Made by a program: the position numbers and the translations under genes
Notes under the pieces: model-generated
Databases searched by the model: none
Told to the model about the DNA's origin: nothing
What the model saw: the letters and a program-made list of their open reading frames with translations, nothing else
Part shown: piece by piece, positions 34,113 to 36,876 of the stretch
How the letters are laid out: each line of letters begins with the position of its first letter
How positions within the stretch are numbered: the first letter of the stretch is position 1
Source of the DNA: a virus
Virus record (IMG/VR): IMGVR_UViG_3300021964_000203
Coordinates: 1 to 36,876 of that record
DNA length: 36,876 nucleotides
Direction: 5' to 3' (one strand)

Positions 34113-34414
34113 TACCTAAAATATGGAATTATCATTGAGAGAAGGGAAATTAAAGCTGCTGTTACACCGCCTATCCATAGCAGAGTTTTGAGAGAAGTTT
34201 TGCCTTGTGTTGCCATTTCACTGATTGTGTTTAGTTTTTGCTCCATTTTATCCATACGGCTTTCAAACCGCTCAAACATTATAACAATTGTATTATAACG
34301 TTCTTCACAAACAGCTTCGTGAGCTGATATCAAAGACTTATTAGACTGTGAACGCTCATGCAGCCTATCTATATCAAGTTGTATTTGATCTAATTCGCGC
34401 TCAGTATCTGACAT
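34112..34414 (-). CDS. Small coiled-coil membrane protein, holin-like (XhlA type)
   Basis: This 100-residue protein has a charged coiled coil (residues 3-68, with SRMDKMEQKLNTISEMA) followed by one membrane helix (about 76-97, TLLWIGGVTAALISLLSMII) and a short end YFR. This layout is shared by XhlA-type and other phage holin-associated proteins. It lies between a fibre gene and the terminase and overlaps the latter in TAATG. No endolysin gene is next to it in the window, so the lysis role is unproven. An anchoring or packaging-related membrane role is the alternative. Confidence 0.6.
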   Translation of the reverse strand: MSDTERELDQIQLDIDRLHERSQSNKSLISAHEAVCEERYNTIVIMFERFESRMDKMEQKLNTISEMATQGKTSLKTLLWIGGVTAALISLLSMIIPYFR

Positions 34415-34420
34415 TATATC

Positions 34421-35476
34421 TCAAGTCTTAATAATATAGTTTACTACTTCGCTCGGTAGAGTAGTATTAACTGTAAAAGAATTAACACTTAGAGAAGGAA
34501 CTGTAAGTGCAGGGATTGACAATGCTGGGATTGAAAGAGCTGGGATTGAAAGAGCAGGTACAGAGTGTGTATGGCTCGAACCAGCTAAGTTCCCGACTCC
34601 ATGCGTATGACTTGAACCAGCTAAGTTTCCAACTCCATGCGTATGGTTGTTAACAGTTAACGAAGGTATCGTCAAAGCTGGAATTGACAAAGCTGGTACT
34701 GTAAGTGCAGGGATTGTGTGGGTGTGGTTTGCCTGAGTAATTGAAGCAATTGCTGACGTTACAGAGGAGTCTTTTGCAGACGCAGCAACTGTTACGTTAG
34801 TCGGAGTTAAATCACCAGCGCCATCTGCGCCTGTAGTTCCTGTTCCTGTATTACCTGTTCCTGTATTACCTGTTCCTGTGCTATCCGCCGCAGTAGTTGC
34901 TGTTGAGTTAGCTGTAGATCCTGTAATAGTAACTCCAGAGCCATCAGTGTCTCCAGTTATAGTTACGCTTGAACCGCCCGACGTAGCTGTACCAGTGTTA
35001 CCAGTACCTGTATTTCCAGTTCCAGTATTAGCTGTGCCTGTATTAGAAGCTGCAGTGGTTACTCCAGTTTTTGAAGCTGAGGTAAGAACTGAAGAAGCAC
35101 CCGCAGATCCTGTAGTAGTGCCAAGCGTAGCATTGTTAGTTCCTTTGCCGAGTGGAACTTTATCTCTTAAATCAGGAACATTAAAGGTTGTTGAACCATC
35201 TCCTACACCAAAAGTAGTTGAGATTACAGCAAAAAGACGAGCATAAGTTGTGCGCGATACAGCTGAATTATCACAGAGTAAGTAACCTGTTGGAGCTGCT
35301 GCACCACCATATGCCATAATAGTTCCTGCTGGGATAATCTCAGCTCCACCTGCAGTAGAACCGTCATGAATTCGAATGTTGTTAGTATCTGTATCGAGTG
35401 TTATCTCACCAACTAGACCTGTATAGCCGTTGTTTTGTGCTGAGGTTCCTCGTCTAAATTGTAGCTGTGTAGCCAT
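34421..35476 (-). CDS. Tail collar-domain fibre protein with repeats (first copy)
   Basis: This is a 351-residue fibre. The first 45 residues (QLQFRRGTSAQNNGYTGLVG, then IRIHDGSTAGG) match the Mtd-N-like head seen at the start of many phage fibres. A tail-collar domain follows (GTIMAYGGAAAPTGYLLCDN, SRTTYARLFAV, FNVPDLRDKVPLGKG). Next come low-complexity regions: TGTGN repeats, 12-residue HTHGVGNLAGSS repeats and 5-residue SIPAL repeats. It ends VVNYIIKT, as does the fibre at 3203-4423. AAGGAG precedes the ATG. It probably forms a trimeric surface fibre. It lies upstream of the terminase rather than with the other fibres after gpJ. Confidence 0.82.
   Translation of the reverse strand: MATQLQFRRGTSAQNNGYTGLVGEITLDTDTNNIRIHDGSTAGGAEIIPAGTIMAYGGAAAPTGYLLCDNSAVSRTTYARLFAVISTTFGVGDGSTTFNVPDLRDKVPLGKGTNNATLGTTTGSAGASSVLTSASKTGVTTAASNTGTANTGTGNTGTGNTGTATSGGSSVTITGDTDGSGVTITGSTANSTATTAADSTGTGNTGTGNTGTGTTGADGAGDLTPTNVTVAASAKDSSVTSAIASITQANHTHTIPALTVPALSIPALTIPSLTVNNHTHGVGNLAGSSHTHGVGNLAGSSHTHSVPALSIPALSIPALSIPALTVPSLSVNSFTVNTTLPSEVVNYIIKT
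34485..34715. repeat. Short tandem repeats in a fibre gene (SIPAL and HTHGVGNLAGSS units)
   Basis: Two kinds of in-frame repeat lie together. A 15-base unit encoding SIPAL or a variant occurs several times on each side of a 36-base unit encoding HTHGVGNLAGSS, seen in two full copies and one partial copy. Units differ at silent positions, so the repeats are not very recent. Confidence 0.8.
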
Positions 35477-35486
35477 CGTTTACTCC

Positions 35487-35924
35487 TTATAGTGTTCCTA
35501 AATCAAAAATGCCTGTAACTGTAAATGTGTTAGATGAATTAGTGCCTATCGCTACATTTGCCGTAAAAGTGCTAGATAAAGTAATTGTATTAATTGACAC
35601 GGCGATATGTTCAGGCAGTGATTCTAGATACCTGCTGAAGTTAAAAGTGCCTCCAGACCCAGCAGTGCCATCACCAATTTGTTGATACATTTGATCATTA
35701 TAAGCAGAATATACAAATCTATTTCTTAGATTAGTGCCTTCAATATTACCAAATATAGCTTGTCCATTAGCAGTAAAACTGCCCATCTGAGTACTACCAC
35801 CGATAGTAAGATTACCAGTTGTTGTACCGTTACCAACTGTAACAGTAGCATCATCAGTGATTTCAAACTTTGAGGTAACGTCTCTTCCGAGACCGCCCAT
35901 AAATGGTGTAACTTTTTGTGACAT
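35487..35924 (-). CDS. Small fibre-type structural protein
   Basis: This 145-residue beta-rich protein begins MSQKVTPFMGGLGRDVTSKF and has Gly/Thr/Asn-rich strands (TTTGNLTIGGSTQMGSFTAN). It ends FDLGTL, close to the FDLGAL-like LDLGAL end of the upstream fibre gene, which suggests that the two share a C-terminal motif. AAAGG lies before the ATG. It is likely a fibre component or short adaptor; no named domain is recognised. Confidence 0.65.
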   Translation of the reverse strand: MSQKVTPFMGGLGRDVTSKFEITDDATVTVGNGTTTGNLTIGGSTQMGSFTANGQAIFGNIEGTNLRNRFVYSAYNDQMYQQIGDGTAGSGGTFNFSRYLESLPEHIAVSINTITLSSTFTANVAIGTNSSNTFTVTGIFDLGTL

Positions 35925-35970
35925 AATTACCTTTCTATCATAATTTTAACCACAGGTCAAAATATATTTA

Positions 35971-36876
35971 TTAGAGTGCCCCTAAGTCGAGTGTTGCAGC
36001 TAACTTGTCAACTGTAACTGCATTATCTGAAATATCAGATGTTCCAATTGGTGTAATTCCTGCTATACCAGCTGCAAGTGCAGCTGCATTAGAAGAACGA
36101 GTCGCCTCAACTGCATAGTAAGCAGAAGATTGTCCATCTAAAAGATCAGCATCTAATCCAGAGCCTGATCCGTCTACCGTTTTAATTTTTGTTAGCACGT
36201 CAGAAGCTGTATAATCAGAGGAATCAAGTTTTGTTGCGATTCCAGCAGCTAAAGCAGCTGCATTAGAGGAACGAGTAGCCTCAACTGCAAAATAAGCTGA
36301 TGATTGACCATCAAGTAAATCTGCATCTAATCCTGACCCTGCACCATCTACAGTTTTAACTTTAGTCAACACATCAGAGGCTGTATAGTCAGCAGCATCA
36401 AGCTTGGTAGCAATCCCAGTAGCTAAAGAACCTGCATTTGATACAGTAGAAAAAGTAGAGTTAGCATAAGTACCAAAGTTATCAACAGTTGTAGTAAGGG
36501 TTGCTACATTGTCTTGCACTACATTAATATTAGAATTAAGTTGAATAAAGCCAGCTGATGCATTAGCACGCGTATCGTATACAGACCCTTGAACCCCGTC
36601 TAACAGATCTGCGTTCAGATTTGTGACAAGAGTTGTTGAAGCAACTGTAAATGGTGCAGTGCCTGTAGCAACTGTAGATTCAAGAGTTGATAGAACAAGA
36701 TCGCCATATGAGAACGAGCCGTCGGTGATATCGATTGAAGCATTTGGTTCTGGGTCGTATTCATCAAACATTTTAAATTTTGCATCAGAAATGTCAAAGA
36801 ACATGCCAAGATGTGTATATCCAGGTTCTGACTGTCCAGCATTACGGTTAGACACCCAACCTGTATCAACTTGTGT
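35971..36876 (-). CDS. Fibre / structural protein with tandem repeats, partial (N-terminus beyond window)
   Basis: The frame is open to the right edge (TQVDTGW before VSNRNAGQ), so the start lies outside the window and about 301 residues are present. DTGWVSNRN followed by GMFFDISDAKFKMFDEYDPE is a recurrent block in structural proteins of aquatic phages. Two tandem 58-residue repeats carry LDADLLDGQSSAYY, a common trimeric fibre repeat. A VVQDNVATL segment resembles those in the gene at 1132-2697. It ends LDLGAL. A GTG at 36855 is in frame but is not a credible start, since the family block begins upstream of it. Confidence 0.78.
   Translation of the reverse strand, partial: TQVDTGWVSNRNAGQSEPGYTHLGMFFDISDAKFKMFDEYDPEPNASIDITDGSFSYGDLVLSTLESTVATGTAPFTVASTTLVTNLNADLLDGVQGSVYDTRANASAGFIQLNSNINVVQDNVATLTTTVDNFGTYANSTFSTVSNAGSLATGIATKLDAADYTASDVLTKVKTVDGAGSGLDADLLDGQSSAYFAVEATRSSNAAALAAGIATKLDSSDYTASDVLTKIKTVDGSGSGLDADLLDGQSSAYYAVEATRSSNAAALAAGIAGITPIGTSDISDNAVTVDKLAATLDLGAL
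36062..36410. repeat. Two 174-base tandem repeats in a fibre gene
   Basis: Two adjacent units of 174 bases (58 codons) are clearly similar in both DNA and protein: DYTASDVLTKxKTVDGxGSG, LDADLLDGQSSAYx and AVEATRSSNAAALAAGIA. The differences are mainly silent changes, which suggests an older duplication kept by selection. Confidence 0.85.

Noticed and set aside
34485-34715. CRISPR-like array.
   Set aside because: The short repeats are in frame in a fibre gene, differ in spacing and sequence, and have no unique spacers or cas genes.
34878-35246. Plus-strand open frame of 122 codons, Val/Pro-rich.
   Set aside because: It is the antisense of the Thr/Gly/Ala repeats of the collar fibre, has no ribosome binding site and no sensible protein character.
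35932-35960. Promoter-like pair on the minus strand (TTGACC, 17 bases, TAGAAA) upstream of the gene at 35487-35924.
   Set aside because: The -10-like box lies on the ribosome binding region of that gene, so a transcript from it would lack the Shine-Dalgarno; the match is moderate and AT-rich sequence gives such hits by chance.
1-36876. tRNA genes, integrase, insertion sequences, reverse transcriptase of a diversity-generating system.
   Set aside because: I looked for cloverleaf-like segments, recombinase and reverse transcriptase motifs and saw none; absence by eye is not proof for short RNAs.

Overview
This window is a late structural module of a tailed double-stranded DNA phage (Caudoviricetes) with a long non-contractile, lambda-type tail. 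Every gene I accept is on the minus strand, so transcription runs from right to left. The sequence is visibly AT-rich. The LamG-decorated virion proteins, Mtd-N/collar fibres and embedded radical SAM genes resemble uncultured aquatic phages. The habitat and host are inferred; nothing in the window names the host. No integrase, repressor, replication gene, tRNA, CRISPR array or insertion sequence was seen, and no small terminase was recognised.

In the order of transcription: (1) 36876-34421, three fibre-type genes, the first cut by the window edge; (2) 34414-34112, a small holin-like membrane protein; (3) 34112-30632, large terminase, a GT-A-type glycosyltransferase, an HNH endonuclease and an HK97-type portal, all overlapping by a few bases; (4) 30639-27910, a prohead protease, an acidic scaffold-like region and the major capsid protein in one reading frame, with a strong internal ribosome binding site at the start of the capsid part; (5) 27835-24386, a small Glu/Ala repeat protein, a head-tail connector with an inserted LamG domain, a neck-type protein and a tail terminator; (6) 24374-22173, the major tail protein, a structured 130-base intergenic region, and the tail assembly chaperone pair joined by a textbook -1 frameshift site; (7) 22172-16734, a 1812-residue tape measure protein; (8) 16734-4424, the tail tip: gpM-like with LamG, gpL-like with four cysteines, a twitch-type radical SAM enzyme, two NlpC/P60 proteins, a JAMM protein, gpI-like and gpJ-like; (9) 4423-1, a second collar fibre, an acidic protein, a third long fibre, a second radical SAM protein with a C-terminal cysteine cluster, and the start of a small basic protein that runs off the left edge.

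Most neighbours overlap by one base (TAATG or TAGTG) or a few bases, which points to translational coupling along one long transcript. The only sizeable non-coding gaps follow the two most abundant virion proteins. A terminator-like hairpin follows the capsid gene. A set of interlocking inverted repeats, compatible with a kissing-loop or pseudoknot, follows the major tail protein.

The most unusual points are that intergenic RNA element, the nested protease/capsid gene with an internal start, LamG domains placed in a neck protein and a distal tail protein, and two radical SAM enzymes plus a glycosyltransferase inside the virion assembly operon. The last group raises the possibility that virion proteins are modified after translation. 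Identifications rest on motifs read by eye; no database search was run.
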